NCBI RefSeq assembly: GCF_004634245.1
Contig: NZ_SJTF01000017.1
Location: forward strand, 52,322 to 116,321
From: Flavobacterium foetidum
Lineage (GTDB): Bacteria; Bacteroidota; Bacteroidia; Flavobacteriales; Flavobacteriaceae
Length of the DNA: 64,000 nucleotides
Direction: 5' to 3'
Position 1 is the first letter of the stretch, and each line of letters starts with the position of its first letter. Below are positions 51,059 through 60,219 of the stretch, in pieces. A program made the position numbers and the translations under genes. The notes beneath the pieces are model-generated. The model was not told where the DNA came from, ran no database searches, and was given only the letters and a program-made list of their open reading frames with translations.

Positions 51059-52417
51059 ATGGCATGTACAAGTTGTTCAACCTCAGATGGTGGCGCACCA
51101 AAAGGTTGTAAAAATAATGGGACTTGCGGCACCGATAGCTGCAATAAATTGACGGTTTTTGACTGGCTTTCGAACATGAGTCCGTCTAATGGAGAGGCGA
51201 TTTTTGATTGTGTTGAGGTTCGTTTTAAAAACGGACGCAAGGAATTCTTTAGAAATTCAGAGAAATTAACTTTAAGTATCGGCGATATTGTTGCAACTGT
51301 TGCTTCGCCGGGTCATGATATCGGAATTGTAACGCTTACAGGCGAATTGGTAAAAATTCAGATGAAAAAAAAGGGTGTGAATTACGAAAGTAACGACATT
51401 CCGAAAATCTACAGAAAAGCTTCTCAGAAAGATATTGATATTTGGTCTGTAGCGCGCGATCGTGAAGAACCAATGAAGGTTCGTGCTCGTGAGCTTGCCA
51501 TTCATCATAAACTCGAAATGAAGATTTCGGATATCGAGTTTCAAGGAGACGGATCAAAAGCAACGTTTTATTATACTGCAAATGACCGAGTTGACTTTAG
51601 AATGCTGATTAAAGATTTCGCAAAGGAATTCAGCACTAGAGTAGAAATGAAGCAAGTGGGTTTCCGTCAGGAAGCGGCTCGTTTAGGAGGAGTAGGTTCT
51701 TGCGGACGTGAATTGTGCTGTTCGACTTGGTTGACCGATTTTAGAAGTGTGAATACTTCTGCTGCACGTTATCAGCAGTTATCGTTGAATCCGCAGAAAT
51801 TAGCGGGTCAGTGCGGAAAATTAAAATGCTGTCTGAACTACGAGTTAGACACTTACATGGATGCTTTAAAAGATTTTCCGGATTATGACACAAAACTCAT
51901 TACCGAAAAAGGAGATGCTGTCTGCCAAAAACAAGATATTTTTAAAGGATTGATGTGGTATGCTTATACTAACAATTTCGCCAACTGGCATGTTCTTAAA
52001 ATTGATCAGGTTAAAGAAATTATTGCTGAAAATAAGCAGAAAAACAAAGTTTCTTCTTTGGAGGATTTTGCGCTTGAAGTTACTTCAGAGCCTGAAAAAG
52101 ACTTTAACAATGCGATGGGACAAGAAAGCTTAACACGCTTCGACCAGCCGAAAAGAAAGAAAAAACCAAACCGCAAGCGTAAACAAAATGCAGAAAGTGC
52201 TGTGGCAAGCGCTCCAGCAAAATCTGAACAAACTCAGAATCAAGGCGGAAATAATGGTGGAAACAATAATTCTGGCAAGCAAGGCGAAAGAAATTCGAAT
52301 AAAAATAAAAACAATCGTAACAAAAATCATTCGAACAAATCAAACAAATCGAATGATACTAAATCAAACGAGCAGAGAAAACCTATAACGAATACAAAAA
52401 ATGAGAATAAAAAATAG
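51059..52417 (+). CDS. ricT: RicT-like PSP1 domain protein
   Basis: The 452-residue protein has a Cys-rich N-terminus (MACTSCSTSDGG, CGTDSCNK) and a PSP1 domain. Landmarks are RVDFRMLIKDFAKEFSTRVE, RQEAARLGGVGSCGRELCCS and LAGQCGKLKCCLNYE. The last ~95 residues are a low-complexity tail rich in Lys, Asn and Gln. In Bacillus RicT (YaaT) is part of the Ric complex that binds [4Fe-4S] clusters and assists RNase Y. In Bacteroidota the role is not settled. It overlaps gldH by 17 bases. Confidence 0.82.
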   Translation: MACTSCSTSDGGAPKGCKNNGTCGTDSCNKLTVFDWLSNMSPSNGEAIFDCVEVRFKNGRKEFFRNSEKLTLSIGDIVATVASPGHDIGIVTLTGELVKIQMKKKGVNYESNDIPKIYRKASQKDIDIWSVARDREEPMKVRARELAIHHKLEMKISDIEFQGDGSKATFYYTANDRVDFRMLIKDFAKEFSTRVEMKQVGFRQEAARLGGVGSCGRELCCSTWLTDFRSVNTSAARYQQLSLNPQKLAGQCGKLKCCLNYELDTYMDALKDFPDYDTKLITEKGDAVCQKQDIFKGLMWYAYTNNFANWHVLKIDQVKEIIAENKQKNKVSSLEDFALEVTSEPEKDFNNAMGQESLTRFDQPKRKKKPNRKRKQNAESAVASAPAKSEQTQNQGGNNGGNNNSGKQGERNSNKNKNNRNKNHSNKSNKSNDTKSNEQRKPITNTKNENKK

Positions 52418-52880
52418 CGGTATTCTTCTTGTGGCAGCCATTCTTCTTTTTTCCTGCGATAAAAAAAGAGTGTTTGATGAATACAAATCTGTCGGAAGTG
52501 CTTGGCACAAAGACAGCATTGTAACGTTTGACCTGCCGGTTTTAGATTCAACCAAAAGATACAATTTGTTTGTAAATCTGAGAGATAACAACAATTACCC
52601 ATTCAATAACATATTTTTAATTGTTGCGCTCGAAATGCCAAACGGCTTTACTAGAGTCGATACTTTAGAATACGATATGGCGGCGCCAGACGGAACTTTG
52701 CTCGGAAACGGTTTCAGCGATATAAAAGAAAGCAAGTTGTTTTACAAAGAAAACGTAAAGTTTAGGGGCAAGTACAAAGTAAACATTAAACAAGCATTGA
52801 GAGAGTCCGGGAAAGTTCCGGGAGTTCAGGAACTAGAAGGAATTACAGACGTTGGTTTTAGAATAGAACAAAAAGATTAG
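52401..52880 (+). CDS. gldH: Gliding motility lipoprotein GldH
   Basis: The 159-residue protein has a lipoprotein signal (GILLVAAILLFSC, Cys19) and the GldH landmarks: VFDEYKSVGSAWHKDSIVTF, YNLFVNLRDNNNYPFNNIFL and LEYDMAAPDGTLLGNGFSDI, ending VGFRIEQKD. GldH is needed for gliding in Flavobacterium johnsoniae. The start codon lies within the ricT coding region and the PBP1A gene follows after nine bases, so the three are one operon. This is the clearest marker that the host is a gliding flavobacterium or close relative. Confidence 0.9.
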   Translation: MRIKNSGILLVAAILLFSCDKKRVFDEYKSVGSAWHKDSIVTFDLPVLDSTKRYNLFVNLRDNNNYPFNNIFLIVALEMPNGFTRVDTLEYDMAAPDGTLLGNGFSDIKESKLFYKENVKFRGKYKVNIKQALRESGKVPGVQELEGITDVGFRIEQKD

Positions 52881-52889
52881 AGAATAATT

Positions 52890-55196
52890 ATGGCTACTAA
52901 AAAAAACAATCAATCAAACACCGTAAAAGATATTAAATACTACCAGAAGAAATTTTGGAGAGTCTTTGCCTATTCACTAATAGGAGTCTTGGCATTTTTT
53001 CTCTTTGCTTCATGGGGATTATTCGGCTCAATGCCTTCTTTTGAAGATTTAGAAAATCCGGATTCGAATCTGGCTACAGAAATTATTTCTTCGGATGGAG
53101 TGGTGTTGGGAAAATACTTCAAAACCAACAGATCACAGCTTAAATACTCAGATTTGCCAAAAAGCCTAGTAGAAGCTTTGGTTGCAACTGAGGATGCGCG
53201 TTTTTACGAACACTCTGGAATTGACGGAAGAGGAACTTTAAGAGCTGTATTTTCTCTAGGAACCAATGGTGGAGCGAGTACATTGACACAACAGCTTGCT
53301 AAACAATTGTTTCACGGAGAAGGTTCTAAATTTCTTCCTTTCAGGATTGTACAAAAAATAAAAGAATGGATTATCGCTATTCGTTTAGAAAGACAATATA
53401 CCAAAAATGAGATTCTGGCGATGTACTGCAATGTTTACGACTTCGGAAATTATTCTGTGGGAGTGAGTTCTGCGGCGCAAACCTATTTTTCGAAAGAGCC
53501 GAAAAACCTGACATTAGACGAATCTGCTATTTTGGTCGGAATGTTCAAGAATTCAGGATTATACAACCCTGTTAGAAATCCACAAGGTGTTAAAAACCGA
53601 AGAAATGTGGTTTTGTCGCAGATGGCAAAAGCTAAAATGATTTCTGAGTCAGAGAAGGTAAGGCTTCAGGCGCTTCCAATCTCTTTAAAATTCAAATTAG
53701 AAAGCCACCGTGAAGGAATGGCAACCTATTTTAGAGAATATCTTCGTGATTATATGAAGAAATGGACAGCTGAAAATAAAAAGCCAGACGGATCCGATTA
53801 TGACATCTATAAAGATGGTTTGAAAATTTACACTACCATCGATTCGAGAATGCAACGATACGCAGAAGAGGCCGTTTCTGCACACATGAAAAACCTGCAG
53901 CAGCAATTTTTTATTGATATGAAAAACAATAAAAATGCTCCTTTTGTCAACATCACAAAAGCCGAAACAGATCGTATCATGATGCAGGCGATGAAAAACT
54001 CTGTTCGTTGGGCGACTTTGAAAGATATGGGCAAAAGCGAAGACGAAATCATAAAATCGTTTGGCGTAAAAGCAAAAATGACCGTGTTTACTTGGAAAGG
54101 AGAGCGCGATACTATCATGACGCCTACCGATTCTATTCGTTATTACAAGCATTTTCTTCAAACTGGTTTAATGTCAATGGAACCTCAGACCGGAGCAATT
54201 AAAGCTTGGGTTGGAGGTATCAATTATAAATACTTTCAGTACGATCACGTAGGGCAGGGCGCAAGACAAGTAGGTTCTACTTTTAAGCCTTTTGTATATG
54301 CGACAGCTATCGAGCAGTTAAACATGTCTCCTTGTGATTCTATTCTAGATGGCCCTTTCATGATTCATAAAGGACGCCATCACGTTACTGCAGACTGGGA
54401 GCCAAGGAACTCTGATTACAGATACCGTGGAATGGTTACTTTAAAACAGGCTTTAGCGGCTTCGATCAATACAGTATCGGCTAAATTAATTGACAGAACA
54501 AGTCCGGAAGCGGTTGTGGAATTGACTAAGAAATTAGGCGTAAAGACAGAAATTCCAGTTCAGCCTTCAATTGCGTTGGGAGCTGTAGACATTACGGTTG
54601 AAGACATGGTTGCGGCTTACAGTACTTTTGCAAACCAAGGAGTTTATGTAAAACCACAGTTTTTAAGCAGAATCGAAAACAAAAGCGGTGAGGTTATTTA
54701 CGAGCCAATTCCAGAATCTCACGACGTTTTAAATAAAGATATTGCCTTTGCGGTAATCAAATTACTTCAAGGGGTAACAGAAAGCGGTTCTGGTGTTCGT
54801 TTGCGTACGCAAGGCGGCGGAAGCGGAGACAACCGATGGACAGGCTATCCGTATATGTTTACAAATCCAATTGCTGGTAAAACAGGAACAACACAGAACC
54901 AGTCTGATGGTTGGTTTATGGGAATGGTTCCGAATTTGGTAACTGGAGTTTGGGTTGGGTGCGAAGACCGTTCGGCTCGTTTTAAAAGCTTGACTTACGG
55001 ACAAGGAGCTACAGCAGCCTTACCTGTCTGGGGTTATTATATGAAAAAGTGCTATGCCGATAAAGATCTTCAGGTTTCTAAAGCTGAATTTGAGCGTCCA
55101 GCTAATCTTTCTATTAAAGTAGATTGTTACCAAAGACCTGCTGTGGTAAAAGATACTACGCAAACGGAACAAAATACGGATGAATTTGAATTGTAA
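52890..55196 (+). CDS. Class A penicillin-binding protein 1A
   Basis: The 768-residue protein has an N-terminal membrane helix (about 22-45). A glycosyltransferase domain follows, with catalytic Glu101 in EDARFYEHSGIDGRG and the GASTLTQQLAKQLF motif. The transpeptidase has Ser463 in STFK, SIN at 525-527 and KTG at 664-666. It polymerises and cross-links peptidoglycan on the outside of the inner membrane. Its place after gldH is usual in flavobacteria. A strong terminator follows the gene. Confidence 0.95.
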   Translation: MATKKNNQSNTVKDIKYYQKKFWRVFAYSLIGVLAFFLFASWGLFGSMPSFEDLENPDSNLATEIISSDGVVLGKYFKTNRSQLKYSDLPKSLVEALVATEDARFYEHSGIDGRGTLRAVFSLGTNGGASTLTQQLAKQLFHGEGSKFLPFRIVQKIKEWIIAIRLERQYTKNEILAMYCNVYDFGNYSVGVSSAAQTYFSKEPKNLTLDESAILVGMFKNSGLYNPVRNPQGVKNRRNVVLSQMAKAKMISESEKVRLQALPISLKFKLESHREGMATYFREYLRDYMKKWTAENKKPDGSDYDIYKDGLKIYTTIDSRMQRYAEEAVSAHMKNLQQQFFIDMKNNKNAPFVNITKAETDRIMMQAMKNSVRWATLKDMGKSEDEIIKSFGVKAKMTVFTWKGERDTIMTPTDSIRYYKHFLQTGLMSMEPQTGAIKAWVGGINYKYFQYDHVGQGARQVGSTFKPFVYATAIEQLNMSPCDSILDGPFMIHKGRHHVTADWEPRNSDYRYRGMVTLKQALAASINTVSAKLIDRTSPEAVVELTKKLGVKTEIPVQPSIALGAVDITVEDMVAAYSTFANQGVYVKPQFLSRIENKSGEVIYEPIPESHDVLNKDIAFAVIKLLQGVTESGSGVRLRTQGGGSGDNRWTGYPYMFTNPIAGKTGTTQNQSDGWFMGMVPNLVTGVWVGCEDRSARFKSLTYGQGATAALPVWGYYMKKCYADKDLQVSKAEFERPANLSIKVDCYQRPAVVKDTTQTEQNTDEFEL

Positions 55197-55230
55197 CATT
55201 GTTGCAATAGTGCATATCTAATTATATTTT

Positions 55231-55276
55231 AATCCCTTTACTTCTCTTTTTAGAGATTGGTAAAGGGATTTTTTAT
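55231..55276 (+). terminator. Terminator of the ricT-gldH-PBP1A operon
   Basis: AATCCCTTTAC and GTAAAGGGATT form an 11-bp stem around an 18-base loop, itself partly paired (TCTCTTTTTAGAGA). A T-rich tail follows. Confidence 0.85.
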
Positions 55277-55362
55277 TTAGGTTTTATTTTTACGAAATCG
55301 TTATAATTCAATCTAAAAATCTTATTTTTATCAAAAATATTCAGCAATAAAGATAGTTTGTT

Positions 55363-56064
55363 ATGATAACAAAAAAAGTAAATAGTGTTCAGGAAGCTAT
55401 TAACGGAATTGAAAGCGGCATGACCATTATGTTCGGCGGTTTCGGATTATGCGGTATTCCTGAAAATACAATAGCAGCTTTGGTAAATACTTCTATTTCT
55501 GATCTGACTTGTATTTCTAATAATGCAGGAGTCGACGATTTTGGATTAGGATTGTTGTTGCAAAAGAAGCAGATCAAGAAAATGATTTCTTCGTACGTGG
55601 GAGAAAATGCCGAATTCGAGCGTCAGATGCTTTCTGGGGAATTAGAAGTTGAACTGACTCCACAAGGAACTTTGGCAGAACGTTGCCGGGCAGCTCAAGC
55701 CGGAATTCCAGCTTTTTTTACTCCGGCAGGTTACGGAACTGAAGTTGCCGAAGGAAAAGAAGTGCGGGAATTTAACGGAAAAATGCACATTATGGAAGAA
55801 GCTTTTAAAGCTGATTTTGCCATAGTGAAGGCATGGAAAGGTGATGAAGCTGGAAATCTGATTTTTAAGGGAACGGCCAGAAACTTTAATGCACCAATGG
55901 CTGGAGCCGCAAAAATCACAATCGCCGAAGTCGAAGAATTGGTTCCTGTCGGTACATTAGACCCAAATCAGATTCATATTCCAGGAATTATGGTTCAAAG
56001 AATCTTTCAAGGAGAAAAATTTGAGAAGAGAATCGAACAGCGAACAGTGAGGGTTAAAAATTAG
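55363..56064 (+). CDS. 3-oxoacid CoA-transferase subunit A
   Basis: The 233-residue protein shows the alpha-subunit features of the SCOT family: a glycine-rich stretch MTIMFGGFGLCGIPENTIAA (about 20-39), SNNAGVDDFGLGLLL, and QGTLAERCRAAQAGIPAFFT. The enzyme moves CoA between succinyl-CoA and acetoacetate or a related 3-oxoacid, in ketone-body or amino-acid breakdown. Subunit B follows 97 bases downstream, and the pair should form an alpha2-beta2 enzyme in the cytoplasm. Confidence 0.93.
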   Translation: MITKKVNSVQEAINGIESGMTIMFGGFGLCGIPENTIAALVNTSISDLTCISNNAGVDDFGLGLLLQKKQIKKMISSYVGENAEFERQMLSGELEVELTPQGTLAERCRAAQAGIPAFFTPAGYGTEVAEGKEVREFNGKMHIMEEAFKADFAIVKAWKGDEAGNLIFKGTARNFNAPMAGAAKITIAEVEELVPVGTLDPNQIHIPGIMVQRIFQGEKFEKRIEQRTVRVKN

Positions 56065-56161
56065 ATAATGAGAAAATTCGTCAATTAGACAATTGTTTTT
56101 GTATTATCTAATTATCATATTGACGAATTGGCACATTAAAATAATTAACACATTAAGAAGT

Positions 56162-56815
56162 ATGTTAACAAAAGAAGATATAGCAAAACGAATTGCAAAA
56201 GAAGTAAAAGACAGATATTTTGTAAATCTGGGTATCGGAATTCCGACTTTGGTTGCCAATTATGTCAGAGAAGATATTGCGGTCGAATTCCAAAGTGAAA
56301 ATGGGGTTTTGGGTATGGGGCCTTTTCCGTTTGAAGGAGAAGAAGATGCTGACATTATCAACGCAGGAAAACAAACCATTACAACACTTCCGGGAGCAAG
56401 CTTCTTTGATTCTGCATTTAGTTTCGGAATGATTCGAAGCCAGAAAGTTGATTTAACGATTCTTGGTGCAATGGAAGTTTCTGAAAACGGAGATATCGCC
56501 AACTGGAAAATTCCTGGCAAAATGGTAAAAGGAATGGGAGGTGCAATGGATTTAGTAGCTTCCGCTGAAAATATAATCGTTGCCATGATGCACGTCAACA
56601 AAGCAGGTGAATCTAAAATCTTAAAAAAATGCACTTTGCCATTAACGGGCGTAGGATGCGTTAAAAAGGTCGTAACAGAACTTGCGGTTCTCGAAGTAAC
56701 CGAAAAAGGTTTTAAGCTCTTAGAACGAGCGCCAGGTGTCTCAGTTGAGCGCATTATCGCATCAACTGAAGCTGATTTGATTATTGAAGGAGAAATTCCT
56801 GAGATGACTATTTAG
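56162..56815 (+). CDS. 3-oxoacid CoA-transferase subunit B
   Basis: I use the ATG at 56162 (MLTKEDIAKRIAKEVKDRYF); the frame extends upstream through an AT-rich spacer that is not credible. The 217-residue protein has NLGIGIPTLVANY and the catalytic glutamate (Glu46) in SENGVLGMGP. The spacer between the two subunits holds an inverted repeat (ATTCGTCAATTAGACAAT and ATATTGACGAAT), unusual inside such a pair. A hairpin terminator follows. Confidence 0.93.
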   Translation: MLTKEDIAKRIAKEVKDRYFVNLGIGIPTLVANYVREDIAVEFQSENGVLGMGPFPFEGEEDADIINAGKQTITTLPGASFFDSAFSFGMIRSQKVDLTILGAMEVSENGDIANWKIPGKMVKGMGGAMDLVASAENIIVAMMHVNKAGESKILKKCTLPLTGVGCVKKVVTELAVLEVTEKGFKLLERAPGVSVERIIASTEADLIIEGEIPEMTI

Positions 56816-56872
56816 GAGAAATTGCCACAAAGTCACAAAGACTCCAAGTAATTTTTTCGAGAGAATAAAAAG

Positions 56873-56895
56873 AAACCGCCCAATAAGGCGGTTTA
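56873..56895. terminator. Bidirectional terminator between convergent genes
   Basis: AAACCGCC and GGCGGTTT pair around CAATAA. On either side a longer inverted repeat (CACAAAGTCACAAAG and CTTTGTGACTTAGTG) extends the structure over 56825-56935. It lies between the CoA-transferase genes and the convergent outer-membrane protein gene. Confidence 0.8.
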
Positions 56896-56938
56896 TCTTT
56901 TAAAAAACTTTGTGACTTAGTGCCTTTGCGGCAAAAAA

Positions 56939-57466
56939 CTATAAGTTGAAAGAAGCTCCTAAACTAAAAGTAGCTTGATTATTCAAATGATAAAAAGGGT
57001 CATTGTTCGAACCGTATTTTGCAATTGGGAATCCGATTTCTGTGAAAACACCAAATCCGTCAGTAAAGAAATAACGTCCACCAACATGACCTCCAAAATT
57101 ATGTAAACCTAAGCTTAGACCAGGATAAACATCCAATTGTTCAACACCGATTACGCTCGACAAGTTAGCATTGATTCTTGCTTTTGCATCAAAACGTTCT
57201 GCGAAATCTGGTTTTTCATCAACGTAAGCTGCAGTATTTCCACGGTAAAAACCAGTAAAATTGTCAACTCCTAATAAATAGTTGGCAACAAAACCAAAAG
57301 AGAAATTTTCTCCTAAACCAAAATCTACAGACCCTTGAATTCCAGAACCACCATCTTGAAGATTAGCACCAACATTAACTTTTACGTCTCCTTTACCGCT
57401 AAAAGCTTTTTGAGCATTTATAAATCCGAATGATACTAAAAACAAAAGTGTAAAAACCTTTTTCAT
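56939..57466 (-). CDS. Small outer-membrane beta-barrel-like protein (DUF6646-like)
   Basis: The 175-residue product has a signal peptide (MKKVFTLLFLVSFGFINAQ) and alternating amphipathic strands (VKVNVGANLQDGGSGIQGSV, FSFGFVANYLLGVDNF, GGHVGGRYFFTDGFGVFTEI). It ends in ATFSLGASFNL, a typical C-terminal barrel strand. It should be an eight-strand-type outer-membrane barrel. The function is unknown. Confidence 0.78.
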   Translation of the reverse strand: MKKVFTLLFLVSFGFINAQKAFSGKGDVKVNVGANLQDGGSGIQGSVDFGLGENFSFGFVANYLLGVDNFTGFYRGNTAAYVDEKPDFAERFDAKARINANLSSVIGVEQLDVYPGLSLGLHNFGGHVGGRYFFTDGFGVFTEIGFPIAKYGSNNDPFYHLNNQATFSLGASFNL

Positions 57467-57516
57467 AAATTTTAAATATTAATTATTTTGCGTGGCAAAT
57501 GTAAATTTTTAATGAT

Positions 57517-58251
57517 TTAATTCCTACCTTTTTCGTTAAAATACAATTCATTTAACGGTTCGCTCTGCCAGTATTCCTTGGTGTCAATGTTCATGATTGT
57601 AAGCGGTCCTCTAAAGGCGGCGCCTGTGTCAACATTCCAAACGCAGGCTTTGTTTACTGGTACAGTTTTTCCTATTCTTGTCACAGGAGTATGACCAATG
57701 TAAACTTCTTTATAAACGGTAAATCTTTTTGGATAGTATAGGTCATCTTCCTTTAATTTTGGGTCTAGAGAAAGAGCGGCTTCCCAAAGTGTTCTGTCCC
57801 AATAGAATAGTTTAGAAAAATATTCCCATTTAACGCCGTTTAAATTCGTAAATCCGGCATGTACAAATAAGCGATTCTGGTCATCGAGATAATAATCCTG
57901 GAGATCGGCTAAAAAAGCGATATGTGTTTGTTTTTTTTCTTCAGAAAGTTTTGCATAGCCTTCTACAGTGGCTTTTCCACCATGTTTGTACCACATTTCT
58001 TCATCAAATTCTTCATGTCTGTTTTCCAGCCAGTCCAAAGCCAGTTGGTCATGATTGCCTCTGATGCATATACAATTTTGTTTTCTTTTCAAATCAATCA
58101 AATAGTCGATTACTTCGACAGACTGACTCCATCCGTCAACATAATCGCCCAAAAAAATTAGTGTATCTTCTGTAGTAACTTCGGCTCTTTTCATCACTTG
58201 TTCAAGTGCAAGTAATCCGCCGTGAATGTCGCCTATAACAAATGTTCGCAT
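57517..58251 (-). CDS. PPP-family phosphoesterase
   Basis: The 244-residue protein has the metallophosphatase signature: GDIHGG (7-12), GDYVDGW (35-41) and GNHD (65-68), with later His in FVHAGF and YIGHTPV. It belongs to the bacterial serine/threonine phosphatase or ApaH-like group, with two metal ions at the active site. The substrate may be phosphoprotein or a dinucleotide; this cannot be told. It is monocistronic, divergent from dinB with a 139-base gap. Confidence 0.88.
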   Translation of the reverse strand: MRTFVIGDIHGGLLALEQVMKRAEVTTEDTLIFLGDYVDGWSQSVEVIDYLIDLKRKQNCICIRGNHDQLALDWLENRHEEFDEEMWYKHGGKATVEGYAKLSEEKKQTHIAFLADLQDYYLDDQNRLFVHAGFTNLNGVKWEYFSKLFYWDRTLWEAALSLDPKLKEDDLYYPKRFTVYKEVYIGHTPVTRIGKTVPVNKACVWNVDTGAAFRGPLTIMNIDTKEYWQSEPLNELYFNEKGRN

Positions 58252-58378
58252 TATTTAATTTTTCGTGTAGAAGAGCAAAAATATAAAGAATTATTGGTTT
58301 GCACTCATTCAATTCTTATTCTTTGGAAATTGATATGATTTATAACTATTTGTAACGCTTTTTTATTGCTTTACTGAT

Positions 58379-58386
58379 TAAATTTG
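58379..58386 (+). promoter_or_regulatory. -7 element (TAAATTTG) almost at the dinB start codon
   Basis: TAAATTTG fits TAnnTTTG and ends only four bases before the ATG. Transcription would start at or just before the start codon, giving a leaderless mRNA. No TTTG is found at ~19-base spacing upstream. Confidence 0.5.
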
Positions 58387-58390
58387 CAAT

Positions 58391-59473
58391 ATGTCTGAAA
58401 CACCAACATATCGCAAAATCATTCACATTGATATGGATGCTTTTTATGCGTCGGTAGAACAGATGGATAATCCTGAATTGAGAGGAAAACCTGTTGCTGT
58501 TGGCGGCTCAGAAAATAGAGGAGTAGTTTCGGCAGCGAGTTATGAGGCACGTAAATTCGGGGTAAGAAGTGCCATCAGCGGTGTTTTGGCCAAAAAATAT
58601 TGTCCCGAGATTATTTTTGTCCGACCAAGATTTGACCGTTACAAAGAGATTTCGTCCAAAATTCATAAAATCTTTCACGATTATACCGATTTGGTCGAGC
58701 CGCTTTCGCTTGATGAAGCTTATCTGGATGTTACCCAAAACAAGAAAGGAAATCCGAGTGCGAGTCTTTTGGCTCAGGAAATTAGATCAAGAATTTTAAA
58801 TGAAGTTGGGCTAACGGCTTCTGCAGGTATTTCGGTTAATAAATTTGTAGCAAAAATTGCGAGTGATTATAACAAGCCGAACGGACAGAAAACGGTAAAT
58901 CCGGATGAAGTTGAAGCTTTTTTGGAAGAATTGCCGATTCGTAAATTCTATGGAGTAGGAAAGGTGACAACCGAAAAAATGTATCAGCTCGGAATTTTCA
59001 CTGGAATCGATTTGAAAAGCAAATCATTGGAGTTTATGGAGAAACATTTTGGCAAATCGGGCGCTTTTTATTACAATGTTGTGCGAGGCATTCATAATTC
59101 AGAAGTAAAACCTTCGAGAATCACCAAATCGGTTGCGGCAGAACATACTTTTGATGTTAATCTGTCATCGGAGATTTTTATGCTCGAAAAATTGGAATTA
59201 ATAGCAGTTTCATTAGAAAAACGACTTCAAAGACACAAGATTTCAGGTAAAACGATTACCCTGAAAATAAAATACAGCGATTTTACACAACAGACGAGAA
59301 GCAAAACAATGCCGTATTTTATTTCGGATAAAAGTCTGATTATGGAAATTGTGGAAGAACTGCTTTATCAGGAAAAAATGAAGGATTCTGTGCGTTTACT
59401 CGGTATTTCGCTCAGCAATTTAAACACCGAAGAGAAAAAAGCTGTGGCTGTTCAGTTAAAGTTTACATTTTAA
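58391..59473 (+). CDS. dinB: DNA polymerase IV (Y family)
   Basis: The 360-residue protein starts with KIIHIDMDAFYASVEQ (about residues 8-23; metal-binding Asp), has VVSAASYEARKFGVRSAISG and the second catalytic motif LSLDEAYLDVT (about 112-122). It then has the helix-hairpin-helix region (FYGVGKVTTEKMYQLGI) and the little-finger domain. It carries out error-prone translesion synthesis. No SOS-box-like sequence was recognised. The start is fixed by the conserved N-terminus. Confidence 0.95.
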   Translation: MSETPTYRKIIHIDMDAFYASVEQMDNPELRGKPVAVGGSENRGVVSAASYEARKFGVRSAISGVLAKKYCPEIIFVRPRFDRYKEISSKIHKIFHDYTDLVEPLSLDEAYLDVTQNKKGNPSASLLAQEIRSRILNEVGLTASAGISVNKFVAKIASDYNKPNGQKTVNPDEVEAFLEELPIRKFYGVGKVTTEKMYQLGIFTGIDLKSKSLEFMEKHFGKSGAFYYNVVRGIHNSEVKPSRITKSVAAEHTFDVNLSSEIFMLEKLELIAVSLEKRLQRHKISGKTITLKIKYSDFTQQTRSKTMPYFISDKSLIMEIVEELLYQEKMKDSVRLLGISLSNLNTEEKKAVAVQLKFTF

Positions 59474-59570
59474 TAACGATTTTAACATCTAAAAAGGGAA
59501 ATTCTATATGCATTGCAGCGATTTTCAGACTATCTTTGAGTGTTAGATTTAGAATGAATAATAGGATTTT

Positions 59571-60071
59571 ATGAAAGTTGATAATTCTGAGGAATTTACA
59601 CGGCAAAATTCGGTGCCAATCATGGCATGGGATTTTCATTATGAATATGTGAAGGAACTAAAAGCACTCAGCGATGACCTCAAAAAAGTTAGTCAGATTG
59701 CAAATCAGTATACTTGGGACGAAAAGCAACTGAATATCAATGAGCGAATTAAAAATGAGGTGGTAGTAGTAACCGACTTAGATTTGAGAATCATTTTCGC
59801 CTCGAGCGGCATCAAGAAAATGACGGGCTACAAGGAAGAGGAAATTCTCGGAAAAACTCCTAAGATGTTTCAAGGTCCGGCAACTTCGGAAAAAGATTTA
59901 GATGAAATTCGTGAAGCGTTAAAGCTCAGAGTTCCTTTTGAAAAAACCCTGGAGAACTACAGAAAAAACGGAAAAACATATAAATGCAGAATTGATGCTT
60001 CACCGGTTTTTAACCTTAAAGGAGAAGTTTCGCATTTTATAGCTTTTGAAAAACAGGACTTAAGTGCTTAG
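59571..60071 (+). CDS. Single PAS-domain protein
   Basis: The 166-residue protein has a ~50-residue N-terminal helical part and a PAS domain (about 58-164): VVVTDLDLRIIFASSGIKKM, GYKEEEILGKTPKMFQGPAT, and a C-terminal FNLKGEVSHFIAFEKQDLSA. The MFQGPATS segment is like that of LOV domains (CRFLQGxxT), but the flavin-binding cysteine is replaced, so it is not a photoactive LOV. No output domain is present. It may sense a small ligand and bind a partner protein. Confidence 0.85.
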   Translation: MKVDNSEEFTRQNSVPIMAWDFHYEYVKELKALSDDLKKVSQIANQYTWDEKQLNINERIKNEVVVVTDLDLRIIFASSGIKKMTGYKEEEILGKTPKMFQGPATSEKDLDEIREALKLRVPFEKTLENYRKNGKTYKCRIDASPVFNLKGEVSHFIAFEKQDLSA

Positions 60072-60079
60072 ATTTATTT

Positions 60080-60212
60080 TTAACCGCAAAGAGCGCAAGG
60101 ATTTACGCAAGGCACGCCAATATATTGTAAAACAAAAACCGCCTATTGGCGGTTTTTGTTTTTTATCAATTACTTGCGAACTTCGCGTAAATCCTTGCGC
60201 TCTTTGCGGTTA
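60080..60212. repeat. Long inverted repeat with a terminator in its centre
   Basis: TTAACCGCAAAGAGCGCAAG and GATTTACGC on the left are mirrored by GCGTAAATC and CTTGCGCTCTTTGCGGTTAA on the right. In the middle lies a separate hairpin, ACAAAAACCGCC and GGCGGTTTTTGT (60132-60159), which should end transcription from both convergent neighbours. Confidence 0.85.
60132..60159. terminator. Bidirectional terminator
   Basis: Perfect 12-bp stem with a TATT loop between the PAS gene and the fumarase gene. T-rich flanks lie on both strands. Confidence 0.85.
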
Positions 60213-60219
60213 AGAAAAA

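Noticed and set aside
53697..54161. A 154-codon minus-strand frame inside the PBP1A gene
   Set aside because: It lies wholly within a well-supported gene, and its sequence has no protein-like pattern.
59571..60071. A LOV photoreceptor
   Set aside because: The MFQGPATS region lacks the flavin-binding cysteine of the LOV motif, so only a PAS domain can be claimed.
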